From positions 1 through 19,843 of the forward strand of contig LJCR01000012.1 of the NCBI GenBank assembly GCA_001399705.1: a stretch of DNA of 19,843 nt. Reading direction: 5' to 3'. Of this stretch, positions 1 through 7,781 are shown piece after piece (position 1 is the stretch's first letter; every line of letters starts with the position of its first letter). Below the pieces are notes generated by a model. The model was not told the DNA's origin, made no database searches, and saw only the letters and a program-made list of their open reading frames with translations. The translations under genes and the position numbers were made by a program. Source of the DNA: Kouleothrix aurantiaca (GTDB taxonomy: Bacteria > Chloroflexota > Chloroflexia > Chloroflexales > Roseiflexaceae).

Positions 1-127
1 TAGTTCGCAATTCCGGTCAGACTACTGAGTATACGAGATATGTAATGAAAAGTTACTTTGTTTGCAGGAGATAAACGGCAGCCATCGATATGGCAAGAGA
101 TGTGATGAATTGCCGCCCAACGGGTTG
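1..127 (-). repeat. Cassette leader, identical to 3688-3814
   Basis: This is the 5' leader of a cassette whose gene lies left of the window. Positions 1-127 are identical to 3688-3814, the region from 10 bp upstream of the start codon of the DUF3592-like gene through the cassette's terminal core site. The match stops at 128 against 3815, where the two following attC sites differ in type. The gene just outside the window is therefore probably a second copy of the 3177-3677 gene. Positions 28-33 hold the same TATACT-like -10 (minus strand) as the other copy. Confidence 0.85.
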
Positions 128-243
128 CGCTTTAGCGGCGCCGCCACTGATTGATGGCAAGCACATTGTAGTAGATACTGGCGCTGAAAAAGGCACGATC
201 TTGCTCGACGCGAAGCGGCGTCCGCTGCAAGCGCGTGTTGGGT
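115..243 (-). repeat. attC site 1 (long type A)
   Basis: Outer heptamers are GCCCAAC (115-121) and GTTGGGT (237-243). Inner arms GCGCTTTAGCGGCG and CGTCCGCTGCAAGCGC pair with extra bases in the right arm. The right heptamer matches ACCCAAC at 977, the far end of cassette 1. Read on the minus strand this is R''-L''-L'-R', downstream of the cassette 1 gene. Confidence 0.92.
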
Positions 244-261
244 GGCTGCGTGTTTACGCAC

Positions 262-951
262 CTAGTTTTTCGCACCTGGTTCTTCTTCCCAAAAAAGCAT
301 CATTCCTGGCTCAGCAAAAAAACCTTCCCAGGCGTATCGCTTGGCCCAGGTTGTGAGCGTGGCGCGCGGACCGGCAATACAGGTATAAAAGCTATCCCAG
401 TGCACACAAAAGAACACGGTCTGGTCAACCGTCCAGAGAACTGGCTGTACCATTCCGAGCCGCACATCTGGATCAGAACGGATTGCTGCAATCGACTGTT
501 CATGCGCGCTCTGATCGAACGCACTCGCAAGATAGACCGTTGATTGGTCATTCAGAGCGCAGGCATCAAGCATACTATCAAGCAACAATTCGTCAAATGT
601 CCCATTGGTTGGTTCCAGATAGTGATGCTCCGCTAGATACTGGTCAAGGTGACGAATGGCCTCCGTATTGTCAGGGCGAACAGTCTTGAAACTTTGGAGT
701 AGTGTGGTATGAAGCATGCCTCGATGCGAAAATCCAACACGTGCGGTCAGTTCCAGCCACGTGATTGGTTTGGCAAGCGTGCGCCATTCCTGTCGGGTCG
801 GGACTGCACTAGAAAGAGTGAACTGCTGATACACATCAGGCGAAACAGCAAAAAAGGGATGGAGTAATACAAATACGGTTTCGAAATGGGGCTGAAACCA
901 CTTCAGAAGTTCGACATCGTTGGAGAGAATTGCGACAGGAAGATTGACCAT
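262..951 (-). CDS. Hypothetical protein, 229 aa (cassette 1)
   Basis: A protein of 229 aa that I cannot assign with confidence. It is soluble-looking, with no signal peptide and no membrane segment. It has hydrophobic, aromatic-rich stretches near residues 25-40 (VFVLLHPFF) and in the C-terminal third (VFFCVHWDSFYTCIAG). A faint resemblance to DUF2711 proteins came to mind but could not be tested. I chose the ATG at 951 because AGGG lies 5 nt upstream. The frame stays open upstream to a GTG at 978, but that codon falls inside the attC 2 core site. The gene occupies nearly all of cassette 1: its stop is 18 bp from attC 1, and a TATACT hexamer (minus strand, 962-967) lies just upstream, so the leader would be very short. 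Confidence 0.75.
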   Translation of the reverse strand: MVNLPVAILSNDVELLKWFQPHFETVFVLLHPFFAVSPDVYQQFTLSSAVPTRQEWRTLAKPITWLELTARVGFSHRGMLHTTLLQSFKTVRPDNTEAIRHLDQYLAEHHYLEPTNGTFDELLLDSMLDACALNDQSTVYLASAFDQSAHEQSIAAIRSDPDVRLGMVQPVLWTVDQTVFFCVHWDSFYTCIAGPRATLTTWAKRYAWEGFFAEPGMMLFWEEEPGAKN

Positions 952-976
952 ACTAGCCCTGAGTATAACGAAAGCC

Positions 977-1077
977 ACCCAACGGGTTGGCGTTCAGTTG
1001 CCGCGAGCGCTGCACAAACTTTCCTCAAAAACGACGATCTCGTGCGCGAAGCGGTCAACTGCAACGCCGTGTTGGGC
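977..1077 (-). repeat. attC site 2 (short type B)
   Basis: Outer heptamers ACCCAAC (977-983) and GTTGGGC (1071-1077). Arms GGCGTTCAGTTGCCGC and GCGGTCAACTGCAACGCC pair except for one T and one C left unpaired in the right arm, the extrahelical-base pattern of attC sites. The left heptamer belongs to cassette 1, the right one to cassette 2. Confidence 0.92.
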
Positions 1078-1464
1078 GAGAGCGCCCATAGAAAGCCGAG
1101 TTGAGGCATACGCTGCCGGCGTTAAATTGATACGAGCAGCTGCGCCCGGCAGAACCACGTTGACCGGAATCACATTCAGCAAAACGAGCGCCCATACCAC
1201 GCGGGGTTGAGAAAGCGCGACACGGAACCACGCGGCATAACGAGCTTTGGTATCACGTTCAGATGCGCAAATCGTTGACTGGAACCACATTCAGCACAAC
1301 GAGCATTCGCACCACGCGGGGTTGAGAAAGCGCGACACGGAACCACGCGGCACAACGAGCCTTCATACCAGGCTCGATTGGTTTATTCGTGGCTGCATCG
1401 GGTTGTTTTGCTAGAAATCAATAAAACGCCATTCGAGATCGAGACAAATTACGAACTGAGACTC
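1078..1464 (-). other. Non-coding cassette 2, ~57-bp repeat family
   Basis: A 387-bp cassette body with no convincing gene. It contains three units of about 57 bp beginning GGAACCACG or GGAATCACA, containing CACAACGAGC and usually ending in GGGTTGAGAAAGCGC, plus a partial terminal unit. It is homologous to the bodies of cassettes 8, 13, 14, 23 and 24 and has almost the same length, but carries a type B attC while the others carry type A or its variant. Open frames crossing it run into the flanking attC sites and differ between copies. Confidence 0.75.
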
Positions 1465-1593
1465 GCCCAACGGGTTGCGCTTTAGCGGCGCCGCCACCGA
1501 TTGATGGCAGCACCATTGTAGCAGATACTGGCACTGAAAAACGCCCGATCTCGCTCGACGCGAAGCGGCGTCCGCTGCAAGCGCGTGTTGGGC
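1465..1593 (-). repeat. attC site 3 (type A)
   Basis: GCCCAAC at 1465-1471 and GTTGGGC at 1587-1593, with type A inner arms. The right heptamer pairs with GCCCAAC at 2159, the far end of cassette 3. The interior carries TGCTACAAT on the minus strand. Confidence 0.92.
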
Positions 1594-1722
1594 CCGAACA
1601 CGATACACACTTAGAGCGTGGTGCACCTTTACCTATATTTTGACTGTTGCGATTTTCTTCGCCTGCGTCGAGCCAAGAAGCAATTTTTCGGCACATCGCG
1701 CAGAAATGTAGTCAATGTGTGT

Positions 1723-1959
1723 TTATCGAAACGCGCGCCAAATGGCGTGGGCGATTAATGCTGCACCGATGATCAAGTAGGTAACGCCGTGCAATGAGAA
1801 AGTATCATCCCATTCGTCTGCCCGCTCGGCTCGAATGCCGTTCCACTGGAGGCGTTTCTGCTCAAGTCTCCAAACCCAATCTTTGGCACCAAAGCATGCG
1901 GCTCCAAAGAGCATTGCACATACGCCGAGCATAATCACAAGGAAGTTAAGAAATATCAT
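1723..1959 (-). CDS. Small membrane protein, 78 aa (cassette 3)
   Basis: A 78-residue protein with two predicted membrane segments: residues 3-24 (FLNFLVIMLGVCAMLFGAAC) and about 57-76 (HGVTYLIIGAALIAHAIW). The charged, Trp-rich connecting loop (about 25-55) contains DWVWRLEQKR. I do not recognise a family. The ATG at 1959 is preceded by AGGG with a 7-nt spacer, which supports this start. The gene is alone in cassette 3, with about 200 bp of leader before it and 129 bp between its stop and attC 3. Small two-helix membrane proteins of unknown role are common cargo in integron arrays. Confidence 0.7.
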   Translation of the reverse strand: MIFLNFLVIMLGVCAMLFGAACFGAKDWVWRLEQKRLQWNGIRAERADEWDDTFSLHGVTYLIIGAALIAHAIWRAFR

Positions 1960-2158
1960 GTTTGAACCCTAGCGTTCTCGTAGTAGTCTGATGAGATCTA
2001 CGTTGAACGAGTGTATACGTTTCACGTTAAAGGAAACAGTGCTAGCAAGTTGGCACGATAGCACCGCAAATAGCTGTTTGAACGTGTAGAGATAGAAATG
2101 AGCAATAGTACCGGAAAGGGTAAAAGGGCGTTCAAAAAGAAACGACCTAACAGTTTGG

Positions 2159-2287
2159 GCCCAACGGGTTGCGCTTTAGCGGAGCCGCTGCTGGTAAATG
2201 GCAACCATATTGTAGCAGAAACTGGCGCTGAAAAACGCACGATCTCGCTCGACGCGAAGCGGCGTCCGCTGCAAGCGCGTGTTGGGC
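2159..2287 (-). repeat. attC site 4 (type A)
   Basis: GCCCAAC at 2159-2165 and GTTGGGC at 2281-2287 with type A inner arms; one arm has GGAGCCGC in place of GGCGCCGC. The far end of cassette 4 is GCCCAAC at 2996. Confidence 0.92.
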
Positions 2288-2462
2288 CACGGCCAGAGCA
2301 CACTTGGTATTGCGGGGAGCCGTAGAGGTAGAGAACATATCACCCTCTGTTTCGCAAGCAGTGATTTGAAAATTTCGAAGACGATACGTGCACCTACTCG
2401 CGCATCCTCTGGACACTCAGGTATGGAACAGATAACCCTTTGGTACACTTCTGTCTGTTCGA

Positions 2463-2897
2463 TTACGGCAAGAGAATGATCCGCCCTGCTTTTACTGCGC
2501 GCTGTACTTCCGGATCATTCAGATCGAGAAGTTGCCCATTATTTTGAAGTGTTTCAATTTCTGTAATTAACTCAACAGGAGGTGATGCAATCTGTAGTTC
2601 TGTTGTGGCTTGTGAAACGCAACATTCTTCCAAATAGTTGTGGAATTGAAGGATAAATTGCAAGAGCGGATCGTTGTGTTTATGAATCAAGTATTCTGCA
2701 TAAGCCACAAGATTTCCGTAGGGCACCGGAACTTTCTGGCCTTCGCCCGGTAGTGTAAGTTCGTCCGCATAGGCATCGGGCAAACAAGAAAGGGCAGCGA
2801 AGGTTAGCGACCCAAGTGGAAAAGGCCGCTGTGTTGAAACAATCGGCACAAGCTCAACAAATGCACATTTGGAGTGTGAATAGTCAGAACTGCCCAT
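2463..2897 (-). CDS. Hypothetical protein, 144 aa (cassette 4)
   Basis: A 144-aa protein without a recognisable family. It seems soluble: no signal peptide and no membrane segment. Visible features are an N-terminal half rich in Pro, Ser and Leu, a paired CC in the middle (YLEECCVSQ), and a charged C-terminus with DPEVQRAVKAGRIILLP. Start choice is strong: AGGAGG lies 6 nt upstream of the ATG at 2897, the best ribosome binding site in the window. It is the only gene in cassette 4; about 175 bp without a gene separate its stop from attC 4. The excellent ribosome binding site suggests a really translated gene. Confidence 0.8.
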   Translation of the reverse strand: MGSSDYSHSKCAFVELVPIVSTQRPFPLGSLTFAALSCLPDAYADELTLPGEGQKVPVPYGNLVAYAEYLIHKHNDPLLQFILQFHNYLEECCVSQATTELQIASPPVELITEIETLQNNGQLLDLNDPEVQRAVKAGRIILLP

Positions 2898-2995
2898 AAC
2901 AGCCTCCTGATTTATTTATGAATCGCCAACTGAGAGACAAATAGAACGAATTGAATAACGAGAGATTCAACAGGATGAGGCGACTACGTTGAGTG

Positions 2996-3124
2996 GCCCA
3001 ACGGGTTGCGCTTTAGCGGCGCCGCCACCGATTGATGGCTGTCACATTGTAGCAGATACTGGCCCTGAAAAACGTACGATCTCGCTCGACGCGAAGCGGC
3101 GTCCGCTGCAAGCGCGTGTTGGGC
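2996..3124 (-). repeat. attC site 5 (type A)
   Basis: GCCCAAC at 2996-3002 and GTTGGGC at 3118-3124 with type A arms. It closes the cassette of the DUF3592-like gene; the other end of that cassette is GCCCAAC at 3802. Confidence 0.92.
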
Positions 3125-3176
3125 GGTGATTGTGTATATAGTAGCCTTTCAGTACACAAAGGTTTAGTTCATTCGC

Positions 3177-3677
3177 TCATCGGCGTTTTTGTCGTTCGAG
3201 ACGATCTATCGTCGCTTGCGAAACTCGTGCATGTCGCTTCGAACGTAAGAACTGATCATCTGTACGAACTGCCTTACGTATATCAATAATACTGAAAATT
3301 ATGAACGCAGTTCCCATCAAGGCCGACCAGAAGGGCAACGGCGCCTGACCGTCGATAAGTGTTTGAGTCGGACGCGCCGGAAGATAGCGAACTGGCAGAA
3401 GACTGCCAGGTTGTAGCGTCTGGTAGGTATCAAAGTATACACTTTCCGTCTTGGTAATTGGTTCGGTGTCTTGATGCGGTGTAAAAGTGAATGTGATGAT
3501 GTATGTGCTATTTTTGCCAGGGCTGTCTTCGTGTTTCTCAATCACTTGGGCGATGGCTGTGGCACCAAATTGACTGACTTGATAGTCGTGATACATATTG
3601 AGGACACTCGCACCCATAAGAAGAACGCCTACGCCAAGCACAAGAGTATGGATGGCTATATTGAGCAATCGACGCAT
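3177..3677 (-). CDS. DUF3592-like membrane protein, 166 aa (cassette 5)
   Basis: A 166-aa membrane protein. Residues 8-28 form a first membrane helix and about 115-132 a second (FWSALMGTAFIIFSIID). Between them a segment of about 75 residues is predicted outside the membrane, with a strand-rich pattern: TYIITFTFTPH, then KTESVYFDTY, then GSLLPVRYLPARPTQTLID. This order (Y-x-V-x-F, charged loop, then G-x-x-x-P-V-x-Y-x-P) is the DUF3592 pattern; the function of that family is unknown. The tail (136-166) is highly basic. The ATG at 3677 lacks a clear ribosome binding site. The region upstream of it is duplicated at the left edge of the window, so a second copy of this cassette probably lies just to the left. 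Confidence 0.8.
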   Translation of the reverse strand: MRRLLNIAIHTLVLGVGVLLMGASVLNMYHDYQVSQFGATAIAQVIEKHEDSPGKNSTYIITFTFTPHQDTEPITKTESVYFDTYQTLQPGSLLPVRYLPARPTQTLIDGQAPLPFWSALMGTAFIIFSIIDIRKAVRTDDQFLRSKRHARVSQATIDRLERQKRR

Positions 3678-3687
3678 AAGTTTGTCA

Positions 3688-3814
3688 TAGTTCGCAATTC
3701 CGGTCAGACTACTGAGTATACGAGATATGTAATGAAAAGTTACTTTGTTTGCAGGAGATAAACGGCAGCCATCGATATGGCAAGAGATGTGATGAATTGC
3801 CGCCCAACGGGTTG
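3688..3814 (-). repeat. Leader of cassette 5, duplicated at 1-127
   Basis: The upstream region of the 3177-3677 gene, identical over 127 bp to the left edge of the window. It ends in the core site GCCCAAC, beyond which the two copies adjoin attC sites of different types. It probably holds the cassette's own promoter (see 3715-3720). Confidence 0.85.
3715..3720 (-). promoter_or_regulatory. Candidate -10 element of cassette 5
   Basis: On the minus strand the hexamer reads TATACT, 38 nt upstream of the ATG at 3677. I see no good -35. The second copy is at 28-33. Weak evidence, based only on match to the bacterial -10 and position. Confidence 0.3.
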
Positions 3815-3903
3815 GCGTTCAGTTGCCGCGAGCGCAGGTACAAACTTTTTTAAAAAGCACCGATCTTGTGCGCGAGGCGGTCAACTGCAACGCCGTGTTG
3901 GGC
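3802..3903 (-). repeat. attC site 6 (type B)
   Basis: GCCCAAC at 3802-3808 and GTTGGGC at 3897-3903. Arms as in attC 2, again with two unpaired bases in the right arm. The interior is shorter than in type A and contains a run of A and T. Confidence 0.9.
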
Positions 3904-3983
3904 GAGCACGATTGTTTGCCGACCACCGTGTATTTGCCTCAATCATACCACGTTTCATCTACCACTGTGCTTGAATAATGGCT

Positions 3984-4048
3984 GCGCAACGAGGCGGGCG
4001 CAACGCAGGCGAGTGCCCGCAGCGGTGTTTGTGCCCGCTTCGTTGCGC
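3984..4048. repeat. Long inverted repeat in cassette 6
   Basis: Arms GCGCAACGAGGCGGGC (3984-3999) and GCCCGCTTCGTTGCGC (4033-4048) pair in 15 of 16 positions around a 33-nt loop that itself contains GCCCGC. There is no T-run on either side, so it is not a typical terminator. It lacks attC heptamers. Confidence 0.6.
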
Positions 4049-4376
4049 CTTCCATCAGTTGCGAATGTTCGTTTGCATCGAAGGAGGAGCGGTCCACGTG
4101 GCGCGTCGCATAGTCATTTCTTGATGCACATATGCGTATGTCGCGCCGCGTGGTGCGCGACGGACATCGTTTGGCTGCAGCGTTTGCTTTTGCCAGCCGT
4201 GCGTGTGGTGGGAACGGCATGGATCACTTGAAGCGAAATGTGCTGATCTCCAAGTGCGTGTGAAGAGGAATAGTTGACCACACTCGCGAGACGACCAGCT
4301 CGCGGATGATTGCAACTTGCCGGAATTGGTGGGTGGACAGTCGCGATTGAAGATCGAGGTCGCCAGAAATGGATAG

Positions 4377-4463
4377 GAGGTCGCCGGAAAGGAATTTGAG
4401 CCGTCGATAATAGATAATGAGCCGTCGATAATAGATAACGAGGTCGCCGGAAAGGAATTTGAG
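4377..4463. repeat. Short nested direct repeats in cassette 6
   Basis: AGGTCGCCGGAAAGGAATTT occurs twice (near 4378 and 4441), flanking two copies of GCCGTCGATAATAGATAA. A diverged third copy of the first unit, GAGGTCGCCAGAAATGGATA, lies just before at about 4356. The function is unknown. Confidence 0.6.
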
Positions 4464-4559
4464 TATTCAAGAAAGAATATCGAGGCGCAAGAAAAGAAGT
4501 AAGACTGTAGGAATGAGGCTTGAAGACAGGCTTTGAAAATCGGAAGATGGAGCGTGCTT

Positions 4560-4688
4560 GCCCAACGGGTTGCGCTTTAGCGGCGCCGCCCCGATAAATG
4601 GCTGCCACATTGTAGCAGAAACTGGCGCTAAAAAAACGCCCGATCTCGCTCGACGCGAAGCGGCGTCCGCTGCAAGCGCGTGTTGGGC
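4560..4688 (-). repeat. attC site 7 (type A)
   Basis: GCCCAAC at 4560-4566 and GTTGGGC at 4682-4688, type A arms. It closes cassette 7, whose other end is GCCCAAC at 5284. Confidence 0.92.
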
Positions 4689-4794
4689 CGTGACATAGGG
4701 CAATAAGGGTTTACAAAAGATTGCATTATTGCGAAGGGCGTATAGCATGTGCATAATGACTTAGTATGTATGCTTCCACAGCATATACAGGGCC

Positions 4795-5199
4795 TTACAA
4801 CATGAAACCCGATATGGAATATCCACGAACGAGCCAAAATATGCACACTACTAAGAAGGCCAGCCATGTCGTCGAAGGTTTCCAGCTTCCAATAACACTT
4901 ACCAGCACGATGATGTGTGCACTGCATCCCACACTTATCAAAAGTAGAGCTGGAAAACTGTCAGTGAACAGCCAGCTAAAGGCTACGCCAATCAGTAAGA
5001 TGATGAGATGATGTATAAGGGAAAGTAAGACGGGCAGACAAATTACGAGGCGCAATGCCAAATGAGCGGTGGTAGAAGCTTTAACGAGAGAAGAGTTCAA
5101 AGGAGTTACTTTCAATCTATCATTACTGCTATGCCCAATTGTGTCATCACAGGCGACTGTTGAGTTGCGAATTCGTTCGAGATGATAAGCCGCGAACAC
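4795..5199 (-). CDS. Multi-pass membrane protein, 134 aa (cassette 7)
   Basis: A 134-aa protein whose C-terminal two thirds are strongly hydrophobic, with three or four membrane helices: about 48-63 (LALRLVICLPVLLSLI), 65-77, 82-104 (PALLLISVGCSAHIIVLVSV) and 109-127 (TTWLAFLVVCIFWLVRG). The N-terminal 45 residues are polar. I do not recognise a family. The start is uncertain: the frame opens with GTG at 5199 and contains no ATG before the last codon, while an ATG 7 nt further upstream is in another frame that soon stops. No strong ribosome binding site is visible. The gene is alone in its cassette. Confidence 0.6.
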   Translation of the reverse strand: MFAAYHLERIRNSTVACDDTIGHSSNDRLKVTPLNSSLVKASTTAHLALRLVICLPVLLSLIHHLIILLIGVAFSWLFTDSFPALLLISVGCSAHIIVLVSVIGSWKPSTTWLAFLVVCIFWLVRGYSISGFML

Positions 5200-5283
5200 G
5201 CTTCATTTCAAGCACTCAGGTGCAATGTATGGCCGACGCATAAATAATTGAGCGAGTTTCGAGATGGCGTGAGCTTAGTCCCG

Positions 5284-5412
5284 GCCCAACGGGTTGCGCT
5301 TTAGCGGCGCCGCCACTGATTGATAGCAATCACATTGTAGCAGATACTGGCGCTGAAAAAGGCACGATCTTGCTCGACGCAAAGCGGCGTCCGCTGCAAG
5401 CGCGTGTTGGGC
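5284..5412 (-). repeat. attC site 8 (type A)
   Basis: GCCCAAC at 5284-5290 and GTTGGGC at 5406-5412, type A arms. It belongs to the non-coding cassette 8. Confidence 0.92.
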
Positions 5413-5799
5413 GTGAGCTTTGATAAACAGCCGAATGGAAGCATGAGACGCCGACGTTGATGCGACACGAGCAGCTGCGCTTACCTGAACCACGTTGACC
5501 GGTATTACGCCGGCACAACGAGCCTTCGTACCACGCAGGGTTGCGAAAATCTTGAACGGAACCACGCAGCATAACGAGCTTTCGTACCACCGTGAAGTGT
5601 GCGAGATTTTGAAAGGAACCACTTCCAGCACAACGAGCGCTCGCACCACGCAGGGTTGAGAAAACGCTGACTGGAACCACGCGGCACAACGGGCCTTCAT
5701 CCCACGCTCGATTCGTTCCTTCGTGGCTGCACAGCACTCTTATGCCAAAAAGACAGAAAGCGACCTGCGAGATCGAGGCGAACATGCGAACTGGGACGC
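5413..5799 (-). other. Non-coding cassette 8, ~57-bp repeat family
   Basis: A 387-bp body. Units lie at 5501-5557, 5558-5614 and 5615-5672, followed by a partial terminal unit that runs into a conserved end (CGATTCGTTCCTTCGTGGCT, then CCAAAAAGACAGAAAGC). The middle unit has a different second half (CACCGTGAAGTGTGCGAG). It is nearly identical to cassette 14 from about 5471 on. All three minus-strand frames are largely open but none is shared by all family members, so I do not call a gene. Confidence 0.75.
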
Positions 5800-5927
5800 G
5801 CCCAACGGGTTGCGCTTTAGCGGCGCCGCCCCGATAAATGGCAAGCACATTGTAGCAGAAACTGACGCTGAAAAACGCCCGATCTCGCTCGACGCGAAGC
5901 GGCGTCCGCTGCAAGCGCGTGTTGGGC
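5800..5927 (-). repeat. attC site 9 (type A)
   Basis: GCCCAAC at 5800-5806 and GTTGGGC at 5921-5927, type A arms. The far end of cassette 9 is GCCCAAC at 6554. Confidence 0.92.
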
Positions 5928-5980
5928 GAACACTTGCTTTACCAGTTTCCGTCACTAGCGATAGCTGCGCTTCACAACAG

Positions 5981-6394
5981 TTACTCAATGAGCCAGCTTG
6001 CGAACGCGTTCGCTGCTGGAGCCGTCAGCCATAGCATAATCAGCACGGTTATCCATAGCGTAGACCAGCCCAGCTTTTCTTGCCAGGAAACCTTGTCTGA
6101 CGTGAGGAACAACGCCAATGTCGAGAGTATAATCATCGGCACAACCAAACACCGCGATGTAACCAGACTGAATAGTGCAAGATTGACACGCCAATTACCC
6201 TGACCGTGTACAGGCTCAAATGTGTATCCAGGAATGTCAACATGACCGGTTTCAATCTGTGTCTCTGATAAGCGGTACAAGCCGCTTTGGTAGGATGGGA
6301 GAATCGCAAAATAAAGATAGAGGAAAATCCACGGAACAACAAGAGCGCTACACAGTCGGGGGAACTGGCGAGAACGGAAAAACGATATGGACAT
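5981..6394 (-). CDS. Three-helix membrane protein, 137 aa (cassette 9)
   Basis: A 137-aa membrane protein with helices at about residues 14-36 (LCSALVVPWIFLYLYFAIL), 72-94 (SRCLVVPMIILSTLALFL) and 103-125 (LGWSTLWITVLIMLWLTAP). A polar loop of about 35 residues lies between the first two. No family recognised. The frame extends upstream to 6439, but the ATG at 6394 has AGGAG 8 nt upstream and is the likely start. The stop is about 50 bp from attC 9, and 159 bp of leader precede the start. Confidence 0.75.
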   Translation of the reverse strand: MSISFFRSRQFPRLCSALVVPWIFLYLYFAILPSYQSGLYRLSETQIETGHVDIPGYTFEPVHGQGNWRVNLALFSLVTSRCLVVPMIILSTLALFLTSDKVSWQEKLGWSTLWITVLIMLWLTAPAANAFASWLIE

Positions 6395-6553
6395 ATGTGT
6401 ACTCCTTTGGCAAGACGATGAAAGAAAAGGAGCGCGCACACCTTTAAGTAGCAGTAGAGCCGAAAGCGTGTGAGGATAGTGTAGCAGCCGAAAAGAAGAA
6501 GTGCAATAACAGAAAAGTTATATGGAAGGGTCGGAGTGCGCTTGACGGTTTTC

Positions 6554-6654
6554 GCCCAACGGATTGGCGTTCAGTTGCCGCGAGCGCTGCAATGACTTCT
6601 CTTAAAAACGACGATCTCGTGCGCGAAGCGGTCAACTGCAACGCCGTGTTAGCC
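6554..6654 (-). repeat. attC site 10 (type B)
   Basis: GCCCAAC at 6554-6560 and GTTAGCC at 6648-6654; arms GGCGTTCAGTTGCCGC and GCGGTCAACTGCAACGCC. The unusual right heptamer is matched by GGCTAAC at 7302, the other end of cassette 10. It closely resembles attC 17. Confidence 0.92.
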
Positions 6655-6694
6655 GGCGACCTACGCAAGTGGAGTTGACCGTAAAGTCAGATAT

Positions 6695-7210
6695 CTACCT
6701 CAAATCGTAGTTTCTTTCTCCGGTATAGTTTTCTCTTTGAGCAACTGTTTGAAGCATAACGTGGCCATCTTCAATCTTGCGCATCGCGTCCTGAAGCTCG
6801 GCAAGCGATACATTGCCATGTACCTCGACAATCGTGTCTGGAAATGGTGCCTCGTTGAGCTTGATAATCTTCATGACACGCGTGCCTAAAATTGTTCGCA
6901 AGGTATCAACGTCCTGTTCACATTCAGCTCGAAATCGGTAAATTGGTACACTACTTTGGTTGACGAACGGCATCAGTAACGGCTCAACAAGTGCTTCGTC
7001 ATCTGGTAAATCTTCAACTGTCATTTGCCACGCGCGAAGAGTCAATTTGATGCGCCTAATGGCCTGCCGAGCTTCATAGATGCCATGCGATATTTCTGGG
7101 GTCGTGTGTGCGCTTCCCACCATTGCTTCTTGTTTAAGGTAATGCACAAGCGTACGGCGATGGGCCGCAAGCAAATGAAATTGGTTATGGATGTCTTCTG
7201 GCTGCGGCAT
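6695..7210 (-). CDS. Helical-domain protein, 171 aa (cassette 10)
   Basis: A 171-aa soluble protein. Residues 1-72 form an all-helical domain: IHNQFHLLAAHRRTLVHYLK, then GSAHTTPEISHGIYEARQAI, then KLTLRAWQMTVEDLPDDEA. The same domain starts the cassette 17 protein. From memory it resembles an N-terminal helical module frequent in Chloroflexota multidomain proteins (with caspase-like, TIR, FGE-sulfatase or STAND domains), of the effector-associated adaptor kind; this assignment is not tested. The C-terminal 100 residues show no known domain to me. The ATG at 7210 lies 33 nt downstream of a good extended -10. A weak GAG precedes the start. Confidence 0.8.
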   Translation of the reverse strand: MPQPEDIHNQFHLLAAHRRTLVHYLKQEAMVGSAHTTPEISHGIYEARQAIRRIKLTLRAWQMTVEDLPDDEALVEPLLMPFVNQSSVPIYRFRAECEQDVDTLRTILGTRVMKIIKLNEAPFPDTIVEVHGNVSLAELQDAMRKIEDGHVMLQTVAQRENYTGERNYDLR

Positions 7211-7242
7211 ATGGAACTCATCGGGTGGGAAAATACGAGCTT

Positions 7243-7251
7243 ATTGTAGCA
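7243..7251 (-). promoter_or_regulatory. Extended -10 promoter of cassette 10
   Basis: The minus strand reads TGCTACAAT (TGn plus a 4-of-6 or better -10 match) 33 nt upstream of the ATG at 7210, which gives a leader of roughly 25-30 nt. The same nonamer recurs inside most type A attC sites. No convincing -35. Confidence 0.5.
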
Positions 7252-7301
7252 CGATATTTCATAGAAATGTTGAAGGGCTGGCTGGAAGATTGATAGTTGC
7301 C

Positions 7302-7428
7302 GGCTAACGAGTTGCGCTTTAGCGGCGCCGCCCTGTAAATGGCAAGAACATTGTAGCAGATACTGACGCTGAAAAACGCACGATCTCGCTCGACGCGAAG
7401 CGGCGTCCGCTGCAAGCGCGTGTTGGGC
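7302..7428 (-). repeat. attC site 11 (type A)
   Basis: GGCTAAC at 7302-7308 (belonging to cassette 10) and GTTGGGC at 7422-7428. The type A arms are intact. Confidence 0.92.
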
Positions 7429-7508
7429 CGCTTCGAGTACTGCCTGAAGAATACAATACCACGTGAAAAGCTCTCAAGTACAGCGCTCTTGTATGCTACT
7501 CAGGTACA

Positions 7509-7781
7509 TTAATCCTCCCGCTCCGCCTCGAAAGGTGCTAACGGCGGTCCTCGTAATGCGGATTGCAAAATGAAGGCAAACTCGTCCGCATCAAAGGGAA
7601 TTATGACCAAATAGGATGGCCAGCGTGGATCATAACGCGGATACCATCGCCGGAACTCCAGTCCTCTCGGTTCGCAGATCACCATATGAAGACAGCTCGG
7701 ACGTATCTGCTCATAATCTGCTTGATCGAAGTGTGTTGGTGACCAGATCAGCAGATCGATAGGAGCAGGAGGCATGCTTGC
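7509..7781 (-). pseudogene. 3' part of IS-interrupted gene (cassette 11)
   Basis: The C-terminal 90 codons of a gene split by the ISAs1 element. Removing the element and one 10-bp target copy joins this part in frame to 9131-9235 and gives a protein of 125 aa. Visible elements of the joined protein are a strand IEVVWVTD, then LVIVTN, then PIDLLIWSP, then HMVICEPRG, then YLVIIPFDADEF followed by a helix. This alternation of strands and helices resembles a degenerate response-regulator receiver fold without the acidic pocket; that reading is tentative. The element separates this part from its start codon and leader. An in-frame ATG formed in the IS end (7811) could only make a fragment. Confidence 0.8.
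7772..7781. repeat. Target site duplication, left copy
   Basis: GCATGCTTGC directly abuts the left end of the IS and is repeated exactly at 9121-9130. A 10-bp duplication fits the 8-10 bp usual for ISAs1-family elements. Confidence 0.9.

Larger units (their letters stand above)
3904..4559. other. Cassette 6 body without convincing gene
   Basis: A 656-bp stretch in which no reading frame looks like a real protein: the longest frames on both strands are rich in Arg, Ser and His and have no ribosome binding site or family resemblance. It holds a strong inverted repeat (3984-4048) and a cluster of short direct repeats (4377-4463). It is not related to the ~57-bp repeat cassettes. It could be a decayed gene cassette or a cassette with an RNA or regulatory role; the sequence does not decide. 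Confidence 0.5.

Noticed and set aside
3984..4048. The cassette 6 hairpin as an intrinsic terminator
   Set aside because: No T-run follows on either strand and the loop is 33 nt.
5275..5927. Many short minus-strand frames reading LQRTPLRVERDRAFF or ALQLTASRTRSS
   Set aside because: These are translations of the attC palindromes themselves and recur at every site in several frames; they have no ribosome binding sites and no independent support.
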